Shown one piece after another: positions 17,106 to 25,613 of a stretch of DNA of 64,000 nt. A program made the position numbers and the translations under genes. A model generated the notes under the pieces. That model saw nothing but the letters and a program-made list of their open reading frames with translations, was not told where the DNA came from and made no database searches. Numbering within the stretch: position 1 is the stretch's first letter; the number at the start of each line of letters is the position of its first letter. Source of the stretch: Chitinophaga sp. CB10 (GTDB lineage Bacteria; Bacteroidota; Bacteroidia; Chitinophagales; Chitinophagaceae); assembly GCA_001870995.2 (NCBI GenBank), contig MLAV02000005.1, positions 186,001 through 250,000 of the forward strand. The letters run 5' to 3'.

Positions 17106-17774
17106 CTAGTCTTTCCACAAAAACGGGAAAAGTATGAGGGAAAGGGCGATGACGAGGAAGTCGAGCCCCCCCAGCAGCCAGAACATCCGTGGCAGGTCCG
17201 GCTGGAAAACCGTCAGAAAGGCCGAAACGGAGATATTGGACAGCAGCATGAGAATGGGCAGTATCAGCGGGAAACCCATAATTGCCATGAGGGCGGCGCT
17301 ATGGTTTGCCTGCGCGGCGATAGCCGCCAGCATGGTAAACAGGAGGGATAAGCTAATGCCTCCCAGGAGCACCACGCCTACAAAGTAACCGGGATTGGTG
17401 ATCGGGTTGCCCAGCAGCATGATGCTGGCGCCCAGGGCGATCAGGCTCATGACCACCATGAGTATTACATTATATACCAGCTTGGCGGCGATAAAGTAGC
17501 GGGGGTGTACGAGGGAATAAAAGTACAGGAGCCGGCCTTTGCTTTCCTGCATGAAGCTTTTGGCAACCGCATTCACGGCAACAAACAGCTGAACCACCCA
17601 GAAAAGGGCGTTCCAGAGTTTATCTTCCGGTTTGCCCATCATGAGGTTGATGACAAACACGGTGGATACTATATAGAGCAGCACGCCATAAAATGCGTAT
17701 TGCTGGCGCATTTCCAGCAACAGGTCCTTTTTTACCAGCGTGAGCGTTTGTTGGATCGGATTATTTTTCTTCAT
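17106..17774 (-). CDS. ccmB: Haem exporter protein CcmB
   Basis: This 222-residue integral membrane protein has six predicted helices and is the permease partner of the CcmA ATPase in system I cytochrome c maturation. The N-terminus TLVKKDLLLEMRQQYAFYG and the ALFWVVQLFVAVNAVAKSF segment are typical. The ATG at 17774 was chosen over an in-frame upstream codon because the -7 box TATCTTTG ends 10 bp away. ccmA is not in the window. It has its own promoter and is followed 145 bp later by the separately promoted ccmC. Confidence 0.9.
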   Translation of the reverse strand: MKKNNPIQQTLTLVKKDLLLEMRQQYAFYGVLLYIVSTVFVINLMMGKPEDKLWNALFWVVQLFVAVNAVAKSFMQESKGRLLYFYSLVHPRYFIAAKLVYNVILMVVMSLIALGASIMLLGNPITNPGYFVGVVLLGGISLSLLFTMLAAIAAQANHSAALMAIMGFPLILPILMLLSNISVSAFLTVFQPDLPRMFWLLGGLDFLVIALSLILFPFLWKD

Positions 17775-17783
17775 GATTAGCCG

Positions 17784-17791
17784 CAAAGATA
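17784..17791 (-). promoter_or_regulatory. -7 box of the ccmB promoter
   Basis: The minus-strand sequence TATCTTTG is an exact TAnnTTTG match, 10 bp upstream of the ccmB ATG, giving a very short leader. Confidence 0.65.
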
Positions 17792-17864
17792 GTCAATGAG
17801 GGTCAAAACCTGCGGTTAGCTGGCAGCGATTCCTTATATTGCCATTTATATAAATTCCGAGCTG

Positions 17865-19355
17865 ATGAAAAAAATCCTGGTAGCCAACAGAGGGGAGATA
17901 GCGTTACGAATCATGCGCTCTGCACATGAAATGGGAATCAAAACCGTTGCAGTATTTTCCGAGGCCGATCGTACCATGCCTTTTGTACAATATGCTGACG
18001 AAGCCGTTTGTATTGGTCCTGCGCCATCCAACCAGTCGTACCTGCTGGGCGATAAAATTATCGCCGTAGCGAAGGAACGGGGCGCGGATGCTATCCATCC
18101 CGGATACGGCTTCCTGAGTGAAAATGCCGTTTTTGCCCAAAAGGTAAATGATGCCGGCATTACTTTCATTGGCCCCTCTCCTGCTTCCATTGAGGTGATG
18201 GGCAGTAAGCTGGCCGCCAAACAGGCCGCCCAGCAGTTTGGCGTGCCGATGGTACCGGGTACCGAAACGCCGCTGCGGGATTTGGACGAAGCCCGGGAGG
18301 TGGTGAAGAAAACAGGCTTCCCCATCCTGATCAAAGCCAGCGCCGGCGGCGGTGGTAAAGGGATGCGGGTGGTGAATGCCCCGGAAGAACTGGAAGAACA
18401 GATTCGCCTGGCTAAAAGTGAAGCCATGAGCGCCTTTGGGGATGATGCCGTATTTATTGAGAAATACGTAGGCTCCCCCCGTCATATTGAAATACAGGTA
18501 TTAGGGGATCAACATGGTAACTATGTTTATCTTTTTGAGCGGGAATGCTCCATCCAGCGCCGCCACCAGAAGCTGATTGAAGAGGCTCCCTCCTCCGTAC
18601 TCACGCCGGCCATCAGGGCGGCCATGGGCAAATGCGCCGTGGATGTGGCCCGGGCCTGCAATTATTACGGCGCCGGCACGGTGGAATTCCTCGTGGACGA
18701 GCAGCTGAACTTCTACTTCCTTGAAATGAACACCCGCCTCCAGGTGGAACACCCGGTTACGGAGCTGATCACGGGCCTGGACCTGGTGAAAGAACAGATA
18801 AAAGTAGCCAGGGGCGAAGCGTTGATGTTTAACCAGGAAAGTTTGCATATCAACGGGCATGCCATTGAACTGCGCGTATGCGCAGAAGACCCGGCCAACA
18901 ACTTCCTGCCTGATACCGGAAAGCTCGAAACCTACATACGCCCGCAGGGCTATGGCGTAAGGGTGGACGATGGTTATGAGCAGGGCATGGATATCCCTAT
19001 CTTCTACGATCCTATGATTGCCAAGCTGATTGCCTGGGGCAGCACCCGCGAGGAAGCCCGGTTCCGCCTCCTGCGCACTATTGAGGAGTACCAGGTAAAA
19101 GGCATCCGCACTACCCTGCCGTTTGGCCACTGGGCATTACAGCATCCTGCCTTTATAGAAGGAAAGTTTGACACCAACTTTATCGGAAAATATTTTACCC
19201 CGCAAAGCTTGCTGAGTGAGGATCCCCGGGTCGACAAGCTGGCCGCCATCCTGGCTGCGCAGGTATGGCAGCAGGAACAATTAGCTTTACGCCAGGAAGC
19301 ATTAACGGTAAACCAGGGTTCAAACGGGTGGAAAAAACGTAATACGTTAAGATAA
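17865..19355 (+). CDS. accC: Biotin carboxylase (acetyl-/acyl-CoA carboxylase subunit)
   Basis: It carboxylates biotin on the carrier protein with bicarbonate and ATP. The 496-residue protein has the start KKILVANRGEIALRIMRSA, the ATP-grasp glycine-rich loop KASAGGGGKGMRVV, the biotin-carboxylase motif RECSIQRRHQKLIEEAPS, and EMNTRLQVEHPVTE. No carboxyltransferase or biotin-carrier domain is attached, so it is a separate subunit. No accB or accA/D lies adjacent, so it could serve acetyl-CoA carboxylase or another acyl-CoA/pyruvate carboxylase. The C-terminal 40 residues beyond the core are poorly conserved and Gln/Ala-rich. Confidence 0.94.
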   Translation: MKKILVANRGEIALRIMRSAHEMGIKTVAVFSEADRTMPFVQYADEAVCIGPAPSNQSYLLGDKIIAVAKERGADAIHPGYGFLSENAVFAQKVNDAGITFIGPSPASIEVMGSKLAAKQAAQQFGVPMVPGTETPLRDLDEAREVVKKTGFPILIKASAGGGGKGMRVVNAPEELEEQIRLAKSEAMSAFGDDAVFIEKYVGSPRHIEIQVLGDQHGNYVYLFERECSIQRRHQKLIEEAPSSVLTPAIRAAMGKCAVDVARACNYYGAGTVEFLVDEQLNFYFLEMNTRLQVEHPVTELITGLDLVKEQIKVARGEALMFNQESLHINGHAIELRVCAEDPANNFLPDTGKLETYIRPQGYGVRVDDGYEQGMDIPIFYDPMIAKLIAWGSTREEARFRLLRTIEEYQVKGIRTTLPFGHWALQHPAFIEGKFDTNFIGKYFTPQSLLSEDPRVDKLAAILAAQVWQQEQLALRQEALTVNQGSNGWKKRNTLR

Positions 19356-19408
19356 TTCAATATTTATGTTAAATAAGTTAAAGTGCTTCCATAAAAATGG
19401 GAAACGTT

Positions 19409-19416
19409 TAACTTTG
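19409..19416 (+). promoter_or_regulatory. -7 box of the gtrA-like gene
   Basis: TAACTTTG fits TAnnTTTG and lies 15-22 bp before the ATG. Confidence 0.55.
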
Positions 19417-19430
19417 CGGGACTTTTTAAT

Positions 19431-19913
19431 ATGATACGCAGACTCATACTCAACATTATTGACTTCTTCCATAAACCATTCAGTGGAATTATTCCCAAGC
19501 AGACGTTCCGCTACCTGGCTTGCGGGGGTGGCAATACCCTGCTGGATATTTTCCTGTATTTCATATGCTACAACTTCATCCTGGAAAAACAGGTGGTACA
19601 TCTGCCATTTATTAACATCGGGGCGCATATTGCGGCTATGTTCATGTCCATGGCGGTTACCTTCCCTACCGGGTTCCTATTGAGCAAGTATGTGGTGTTC
19701 TCAGAATCTAACCTGCAGGGGCGTACGCAGTTATTCCGCTACTTTATGCTGGTGGGTGTGTGCGTGTTGCTGAACTATGCGCTGATGAAGCTGTTTGTAG
19801 AGCACCTGCACTTTTTCCCGACTGTGGCGAGGATCTGTACCACTGCGGTGGTAGTGATTTTCAGCTATCTTACGCAAAAGAAATTCACCTTCAAGGTGAA
19901 GCAAACTGCATAA
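19431..19913 (+). CDS. GtrA family membrane protein
   Basis: This 160-residue protein has four predicted transmembrane helices (about 28-48, 60-82, 98-118, 124-150). It carries the GtrA/DPMS1-C signature: FRYLACGGGNTLLDIFLYF near the N-terminus and RICTTAVVVIFSYLTQKKFTF at the end. Family members are thought to flip polyprenyl-linked sugars across the membrane or to anchor glycosyltransferases. No glycosyltransferase is adjacent. It has its own -7 box and a shared terminator with tdk. Confidence 0.87.
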   Translation: MIRRLILNIIDFFHKPFSGIIPKQTFRYLACGGGNTLLDIFLYFICYNFILEKQVVHLPFINIGAHIAAMFMSMAVTFPTGFLLSKYVVFSESNLQGRTQLFRYFMLVGVCVLLNYALMKLFVEHLHFFPTVARICTTAVVVIFSYLTQKKFTFKVKQTA

Positions 19914-19930
19914 CTTTTCCGTTAAACATA

Positions 19931-19966
19931 AAAACGGGGATGGACCATATGGCCCATCCCCGTTTT
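19931..19966 (+). terminator. Bidirectional terminator between gtrA-like and tdk
   Basis: The stem AAAACGGGGATGG / CCATCCCCGTTTT has an inner CCATATGG palindrome. It lies between convergent genes. Confidence 0.88.
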
Positions 19967-19982
19967 GTTTGTAGGAATATCC

Positions 19983-20552
19983 TTATGGCACTTCGTAGTA
20001 GCAATGGCGGCAACGGGGCTCGTAGAGGTCTTTTTCCCCGAGCAGCAAGGTATCTTTGGTGGCAGACTTCCGGAAGGAGAAATTGGCGATTTGGCCGCAT
20101 TTTACACAGATTGCATGCAGTTTGGTGATATACTCTCCTTTAGCCAACAGGGCGGGCATAGGGCCGAAAGGTTTGCCGCTGTAATCCATATCCAGGCCGG
20201 CCACGATAACGCGGATACCGCGCAGTGCCAGTTGATCGCATACATTGGGCAGCTCGGCATCAAAGAACTGTGCTTCATCAATGGCTACCACATCTACTTC
20301 CTGGGCGAGTAATAATATCTGCTGGGAATTTTCAATCGGGGTCGACATAATGGCATTCTCGTCGTGCGATACGATGTTTACCTCATCATAACGTGTATCC
20401 ACAGCGGGTTTGAATATCTCCACTTTCAGGTTGGCAATACGCGCGCGTTTGAGTCGGCGGATCAGTTCTTCCGTTTTTCCGGAAAACATTGAGCCGCAAA
20501 TAACTTCTATCCAGCCTCTGCGTCCTCCTGCAAGAGAAGGTTCAATAAACAT
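19983..20552 (-). CDS. tdk: Thymidine kinase, type II
   Basis: It phosphorylates thymidine for salvage. The 189-residue length is typical. Visible motifs are the P-loop GSMFSGKTEELIRRL, the DEAQFFD lid motif, and a four-Cys zinc site formed by CVKCG and CRHC in the C-terminal domain. It is convergent with the gtrA-like gene and divergent from the repeat-rich protein gene across an 87-bp AT-rich spacer. Confidence 0.96.
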   Translation of the reverse strand: MFIEPSLAGGRRGWIEVICGSMFSGKTEELIRRLKRARIANLKVEIFKPAVDTRYDEVNIVSHDENAIMSTPIENSQQILLLAQEVDVVAIDEAQFFDAELPNVCDQLALRGIRVIVAGLDMDYSGKPFGPMPALLAKGEYITKLHAICVKCGQIANFSFRKSATKDTLLLGEKDLYEPRCRHCYYEVP

Positions 20553-20639
20553 AATGTACTATTTTGATTATTAATTAATTAAAATACCATAATTTTAGTG
20601 AAATAATTATCTATTATTCACCGTTTTAACAATTAAGGC

Positions 20640-21809
20640 ATGGAAAAAATATATGCATTAATTGACAAGCTTCAGGAATTGAGGTACACCGGCGCCGACC
20701 TGCAAACCATCTCGTATTACACGCAGTTGTTGCAGGCAGAGGTATTGCATGCGCGCAACCGCCAGCATCAGCAAAACCAGCAAATGCAGGCGCAGTCTAA
20801 CCAGGGGCAGATTGCCGTGATTTTGCCTGCGCGCCAGGAAACTTATGTGACCGTTCCTGAACCAGCGGTGCAAACTACAACATTACCGGCAAATAAACCG
20901 ACGGATGTTGCGGGGGTTAAACCGGAGACTTGGGGACAGGGGGAAAAAGTGCGGGCGGAGGCGGCCGGAGTTGTGCAGCAGGCGGTAAACGTGCCGGAAT
21001 CTGCGCCGGTACAGGAACAATTTATCCAACAACCTGCACAGGAACCGGTTAAACAACAACCCGTAAATTTACCGCCACCTACGCCGGTACAAGAACAACT
21101 TATCCAACAGCAGGTGCAACCTGCACAGGAACCGGTTATCCATCAACAGGGAAATATTCCGCAATCCGCGCCGGTACAGGAACAACTCATCCAACAACCA
21201 GCGCAACCTGCACAAGAACCGGTTAAACAACAACCGGTAAACATTCCGCAATCCGCGCCGGTACAGGAACAACTCATCCAACAGCCGGTGCAACCTGCAC
21301 AGGAACCGGTTAAACAACAACCGGTAAATATACCGCAATCCGCGCCTGTACAGGAACAACTCATCCAACAACCAGCGCAACCTGTACAAGAACTGGTTAT
21401 CCACCAACCCCCTGCCACCAAACAACCGCCTACCGAAAAGCCCAAGCCCTCCGTGGCTACGCTTTTCGACCACATTGAACCAAAAAACAACAACGGCCAC
21501 ACCACCCCTACATCCTTAAACGAACGCCTCGCCCAGCAACAGGTAGAACTGGGGCAAAAGCTGGGACAACAGCGCATTCACGATCTGAAAAGCGCTATCG
21601 GCATCAACGATAAATACCAGTTCATCTCCGAGTTGTTCCATAACGACTCCGACCTGTATGAACGTTCCATCAAAACCATCAATGAATTTCCCACCCTGCA
21701 GGATGCAGACCGCTGGATACAGCGCGAAATAAAAATTTTACAGGGCTGGCAGGACGATCATCCGCTGGTACAGCAATTTTACTCATTACTCAGGAAGCGC
21801 TTCTCCTGA
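20640..21809 (+). CDS. Gln/Pro-rich repeat protein of unknown function
   Basis: I do not recognise a named family. The N-terminal 45 residues are helical (MEKIYALIDKLQELRYTGAD). Residues about 110-260 are a low-complexity spacer made of 29-residue repeats of the type QEPVKQQPVNIPQSAPVQEQ. The last 100 residues form a folded-looking domain (INDKYQFISELFHNDSDLYE, then ADRWIQREIKILQGW). I recall that C-terminal pattern as a recurring module in Bacteroidota proteins of unknown function. There is no signal peptide or membrane segment, so it is probably cytoplasmic. Its last 31 bp overlap the convergent waaA gene. Confidence 0.75.
   Translation: MEKIYALIDKLQELRYTGADLQTISYYTQLLQAEVLHARNRQHQQNQQMQAQSNQGQIAVILPARQETYVTVPEPAVQTTTLPANKPTDVAGVKPETWGQGEKVRAEAAGVVQQAVNVPESAPVQEQFIQQPAQEPVKQQPVNLPPPTPVQEQLIQQQVQPAQEPVIHQQGNIPQSAPVQEQLIQQPAQPAQEPVKQQPVNIPQSAPVQEQLIQQPVQPAQEPVKQQPVNIPQSAPVQEQLIQQPAQPVQELVIHQPPATKQPPTEKPKPSVATLFDHIEPKNNNGHTTPTSLNERLAQQQVELGQKLGQQRIHDLKSAIGINDKYQFISELFHNDSDLYERSIKTINEFPTLQDADRWIQREIKILQGWQDDHPLVQQFYSLLRKRFS
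21000..21420 (+). repeat. Tandem 87-bp coding repeats
   Basis: The motif CAGGAACCGGTTA and its variants recur near 21040, 21126, 21213, 21300 and 21387, a period of 87 bp (29 codons). There are about four full copies plus degenerate ends. All preserve the reading frame. Confidence 0.85.
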
Positions 21810-23038
21810 ATATAATCCAAAATTTTAGGGGTAGCTCCCCGGTTGGCCATCACGTAAGATTTACTGATGGCCGCTGTTTTTTTATACGCCGCCTCATCTG
21901 TCAGCAGCTGCTGTATCGTTTGCCCCAATTGTTCCTGATCCTTTATCACCAGCGCGCCGCCCGCGGCCACCAGCTCCACCGCCTCGAAGTATTTTTCATA
22001 AACAGGACCAATCACTACAGGCATGCCATAAACAGCCGGTTCCAGGATATTGTGAATACCGTCCTTCCCGAAGCCTCCGCCCACATATGCAATAGCAGCA
22101 TATTTATACAGCGTGGTGAGCATACCTATATTATCTATAATCAGCACCTCCGCTTCCTGCCAGCTTTCTTTCAAAGCGGAATAGCGCACCGCCTCCGGAA
22201 AGTGCTGCAGGATAGACTGGATGTGCGCTTCATGGATCTCATGCGGGGCAATCACCAGCTTCAGGCCTTGTTGCTGCCGTGCATGCCACCAGCCGGCGAG
22301 GAGTTGTTCATCCGCGGGCCAGGTACTCCCTGCCACTAACAGCTGGCTGGTAGCGCCAAGCTTTTCGATGAGGGGCAGCGTCTGCCCATCCGTCAGCAAT
22401 GCCGACACCCGGTCAAATCTCGTATCTCCGCTAACAGAAATATTTTTAAGCCCCAACTGCTGCAATAACATAAAGGAAGCCTGGTTTTGCAGGAACAGAT
22501 GCGTAAAACCGGCCAGCAGCCTGCGAAACATGCCGCCATAAGGTTTAAAGAACACCTGGTCCGCCCGGAAGATGCCGGAAACCAGCAATACCGGTATTTT
22601 TCGTGTATGCAGCTCAGTTAGAAAGTGCATCCAGAATTCATACTTGATAAAAATAACCAGCCGGGGATGTACGATCTCCACGAACTGCCTGGCATTGGCG
22701 GCAGTATCCAGGGGCAGGTAACAGATATAGTCCGCGCCGGGATAGTTGCGGCGCACCTCATAACCCGAAGGGGAGAAAAAAGTTAACAAAATTTTATGGC
22801 CGGGGTAAGCAGCCCTGATAGCTTCCAGCACAGGCCGGCCCTGTTCAAACTCCCCCAGGGAAGCGGCATGTACCCATACCACTGCCGCCCGTTCCAGGTG
22901 TTGCTCCTTCAGCTGGCTGGCCCAGTGGCGGCGCCCATCGATCCATTTCCGGGCTTTCTGGTTGCCGGCAGCAGCGGCCATCCCCACTCCCGCCCGGTAC
23001 AACCTTATAAATAAGTTATATATAATAGATGCTATCAT
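21779..23038 (-). CDS. waaA: 3-deoxy-D-manno-octulosonic acid (Kdo) transferase
   Basis: This GT30 glycosyltransferase adds Kdo to lipid A precursor at the inner membrane. The N-terminal domain has the WVHAASLGEFEQGRPVL motif with the catalytic Glu in a Gly-Glu pair. The C-terminal domain has IAPHEIHEAHIQSI and YVGGGFGKDGIHNILEPAVYG, the nucleotide-sugar site. A short N-terminal hydrophobic segment (IIYNLFIRLYRAGVGMAA) anchors it. The ATG at 23038 gives 419 residues; the longer frame includes the promoter. Its 3' end overlaps the convergent repeat-protein gene by 31 bp. Confidence 0.94.
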   Translation of the reverse strand: MIASIIYNLFIRLYRAGVGMAAAAGNQKARKWIDGRRHWASQLKEQHLERAAVVWVHAASLGEFEQGRPVLEAIRAAYPGHKILLTFFSPSGYEVRRNYPGADYICYLPLDTAANARQFVEIVHPRLVIFIKYEFWMHFLTELHTRKIPVLLVSGIFRADQVFFKPYGGMFRRLLAGFTHLFLQNQASFMLLQQLGLKNISVSGDTRFDRVSALLTDGQTLPLIEKLGATSQLLVAGSTWPADEQLLAGWWHARQQQGLKLVIAPHEIHEAHIQSILQHFPEAVRYSALKESWQEAEVLIIDNIGMLTTLYKYAAIAYVGGGFGKDGIHNILEPAVYGMPVVIGPVYEKYFEAVELVAAGGALVIKDQEQLGQTIQQLLTDEAAYKKTAAISKSYVMANRGATPKILDYIQEKRFLSNE

Positions 23039-23077
23039 GTTTTGCTTGCGTACTTTTACCCAAAAATTGGGGAGGTA

Positions 23078-23085
23078 CAAAGATA
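23078..23085 (-). promoter_or_regulatory. -7 box of the waaA promoter
   Basis: The minus-strand sequence TATCTTTG is an exact consensus match, 40 bp upstream of the waaA ATG and inside the longer alternative frame, which it argues against. Confidence 0.7.
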
Positions 23086-23109
23086 GGCCCCTCCCAACGT
23101 CAATTTTTG

Positions 23110-23117
23110 TAAATTTG
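23110..23117 (+). promoter_or_regulatory. -7 box of the nucleotide-sugar operon
   Basis: TAAATTTG fits TAnnTTTG and lies 35-42 bp before the aminotransferase ATG. It is divergent from the waaA promoter, with the two boxes 25 bp apart. Confidence 0.65.
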
Positions 23118-23151
23118 CACACTTTAAACAAAATAAAAATATACAGAGCAT

Positions 23152-24291
23152 ATGGTTCCTATTCAGATGGTCGATTTGAAACGCCAGTACAACAAGATTA
23201 AACCGCAGGTTGACGCAGCCATCCAGGAAGTTTTGGAGAGTTCTGCCTTTATCAATGGCGGAGCTGTACAGCAGTTTTCCCAGGAATTACAGCAATATTT
23301 AGGTGTAAAGCACGTGATACCCTGCGCCAACGGTACTGACGCGTTGCAAATTGCCATGATGGCATTAGGACTGGAACCGGGTGATGAAGTCATTACACCT
23401 TCTTTCACTTTTATTGCCACTGCAGAGGTGATTGCGCTGCTGCGCCTGAAGCCGGTGTTTGTGGACATTGACCCGAAAACCTATTGCCTCGATGTAGCGC
23501 AGATTGAAAAAGCCATCACTCCTAAAACCAAAGCCATTGTGCCGGTACACCTCTATGGCCAGGTGGCAGACATGGAGCCGCTCATGGAAGTGGCTAAAAA
23601 GCACAACCTGTATGTGATTGAAGATAATGCCCAGGCCATCGGCGCGGATTATACCTTTAAAGACGGCAGCAAGAAAAAAGCCGGCGCTATTGGTCATATC
23701 GGCTGTACCTCCTTCTTCCCTTCCAAGAATTTGGGTTGCTATGGAGATGGCGGCGCTATCTTCACCAATGATGACGCGATGGCGGCGCAGATCCGCATGG
23801 TGGCCAACCATGGCCAGTCCGCCCGCTACTACCACGATGTGGTAGGCGTTAACTCCCGCCTGGATACCATACAGGCCGCTGTTTTACGTATCAAATTACC
23901 TTTACTGGACGAATATATCAAGGCCCGCCGCGCAGTAGCGGACGCTTACGACGCCGCATTTGCCGACGTTCCGCAGATCATAACACCGTTCCGCGCAGCC
24001 AACAGCTACCACGTGTTTCACCAGTACACCTTACAGCTGGAAGGAGCCGACAGGCTCCAACTGCAGCAATACCTGGCCGAAAAGCAGGTGCCTGCGATGA
24101 TTTACTATCCTGTTCCTGCACACCGCCAGAAAATGTTTGCTGAATTTGGCGGTGCAGCATTTGATTTACCGGTAACCGACGCACTCACCCACAAGGTGAT
24201 TTCCTTGCCAATACACACTGAAATGGACGCTGATCAGCTTGATCACATTATTCAATCCGTCAAATCATTTCTAAATCAGAACCCTGCATGA
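23152..24291 (+). CDS. DegT/DnrJ/EryC1/StrS family sugar aminotransferase
   Basis: This PLP-dependent enzyme transfers an amino group to a 3- or 4-keto nucleotide sugar. The 379-residue protein shows the family start MVDLKRQYNKIKPQVDAAI, the cofactor region VIEDNAQAIGADY, and the Schiff-base lysine in SFFPSKNLGCYGDGG. SRLDTIQAAVL and YYPVPAHRQKMF complete the pattern. It heads a tightly packed operon for nucleotide sugars and overlaps the UDP-glucose dehydrogenase start by 4 bp (ATGA). The product could be an amino sugar or aminouronate for surface polysaccharide; the substrate is not readable from sequence. Confidence 0.92.
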   Translation: MVPIQMVDLKRQYNKIKPQVDAAIQEVLESSAFINGGAVQQFSQELQQYLGVKHVIPCANGTDALQIAMMALGLEPGDEVITPSFTFIATAEVIALLRLKPVFVDIDPKTYCLDVAQIEKAITPKTKAIVPVHLYGQVADMEPLMEVAKKHNLYVIEDNAQAIGADYTFKDGSKKKAGAIGHIGCTSFFPSKNLGCYGDGGAIFTNDDAMAAQIRMVANHGQSARYYHDVVGVNSRLDTIQAAVLRIKLPLLDEYIKARRAVADAYDAAFADVPQIITPFRAANSYHVFHQYTLQLEGADRLQLQQYLAEKQVPAMIYYPVPAHRQKMFAEFGGAAFDLPVTDALTHKVISLPIHTEMDADQLDHIIQSVKSFLNQNPA

Positions 24292-25601
24292 AGATTACAG
24301 TAGTAGGTACTGGTTACGTTGGACTCGTAACCGGTACCTGTTTTGCAGAAACGGGAAACGATGTTACCTGTGTGGACATCGATGCCAACAAAGTACAGAA
24401 ATTATCCTCCGGCCAGATCACCATTTATGAACCCGGCCTGGAAAAACTCTTCGAAAGGAACCTGAAGGAAGACCGCCTCCATTTCACTACCAGCCTGGAA
24501 GAAGGAATCAGGGATGCTGCGGTGATCTTTCTTGCTTTGCCAACCCCTCCCGGAGCTGATGGCGCAGCGGACCTCTCCTATGTGTTAGGCGTGGCTGATC
24601 AGCTGGGAAAACTCATTACCACCTATACCGTTATCGTAGACAAAAGTACCGTACCTGTAGGCACTGCCGAAAAGGTAGCCGCAGCGATTGCACGCAACAC
24701 CAATGTTCCTTTCGACGTAGTTTCCAATCCTGAGTTTTTGAGAGAAGGCGTGGCGGTGGACGATTTCATGAAACCTGACCGGGTAATCATCGGTACGGAA
24801 TCGGAAAAAGCCCGTAAGATAATGGGGGAACTTTTTGCCCCATTTGTACGCCAGGGTAACCCCGTGATCTACATGGACGAAAAGTCCGCTGAACTCACCA
24901 AGTACGCGGCCAATTCCTTCCTGGCCACTAAAATCTCGTTCATGAACGAGATCGCTATCCTCTGTGAAAAACTGGGAGCGGATGTGGATATGGTGCGCCG
25001 CGGTATCGGCAGCGATGACCGTATAGGCAAGCGTTTCCTCTTCCCGGGCATCGGTTATGGCGGCAGCTGCTTCCCTAAAGATGTTCAGGCACTGGTGAAA
25101 TCCTCCGAGGAAGCCAATTACGATTTTAAGATACTGAATGCCGTGATGGACGTGAATGAAGCGCAGAAGCTGTTCCTGATCCCAAAGATCAAAGCGTATT
25201 TCGGTAATAACCTGAAAGGAAAGCATTTTGCCATGTGGGGACTCGCATTCAAACCCAATACAGACGACATCAGGGAAGCCCCGGCATTATATATGATAGA
25301 TGCCCTCTTAGCAGAAGGCGCTACTGTGGCTGTGTTTGATCCGGAGGCGATGAGCAATGTGAAACAGGTGCTGGGTGATAAAATCAGTTATGGCGAACAC
25401 CAGTACAACTGCCTGGAAAATGCCGATGCGCTGATCATTTGTACAGAGTGGAGCGTTTTCAGAACGCCTGACTTCAACAAGATTTCAGCCGCCTTAAAAA
25501 ACAAAGCCATCTTTGATGGCCGAAACCTATTTGAAGTAAGCCGTATGAGTGAACTGGGTTATCATTACGAGAGCGTAGGCCGTACTCCTGTTGTTTCTTA
25601 A
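24288..25601 (+). CDS. ugd: UDP-glucose 6-dehydrogenase
   Basis: It oxidises UDP-glucose to UDP-glucuronate with two NAD+. The 437-residue protein has the Rossmann start KITVVGTGYVGLVTGTCFAE, the catalytic Cys in GIGYGGSCFPKDVQAL, the ELTKYAANSFLATKISF helix, and the C-terminal GLAFKPNTDDIREAP segment. It is translationally coupled to the upstream aminotransferase (ATGA overlap). The downstream SDR would use its product to make UDP-xylose. Confidence 0.95.
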   Translation: MKITVVGTGYVGLVTGTCFAETGNDVTCVDIDANKVQKLSSGQITIYEPGLEKLFERNLKEDRLHFTTSLEEGIRDAAVIFLALPTPPGADGAADLSYVLGVADQLGKLITTYTVIVDKSTVPVGTAEKVAAAIARNTNVPFDVVSNPEFLREGVAVDDFMKPDRVIIGTESEKARKIMGELFAPFVRQGNPVIYMDEKSAELTKYAANSFLATKISFMNEIAILCEKLGADVDMVRRGIGSDDRIGKRFLFPGIGYGGSCFPKDVQALVKSSEEANYDFKILNAVMDVNEAQKLFLIPKIKAYFGNNLKGKHFAMWGLAFKPNTDDIREAPALYMIDALLAEGATVAVFDPEAMSNVKQVLGDKISYGEHQYNCLENADALIICTEWSVFRTPDFNKISAALKNKAIFDGRNLFEVSRMSELGYHYESVGRTPVVS

Positions 25602-25613
25602 CGCTTTTCTTAT

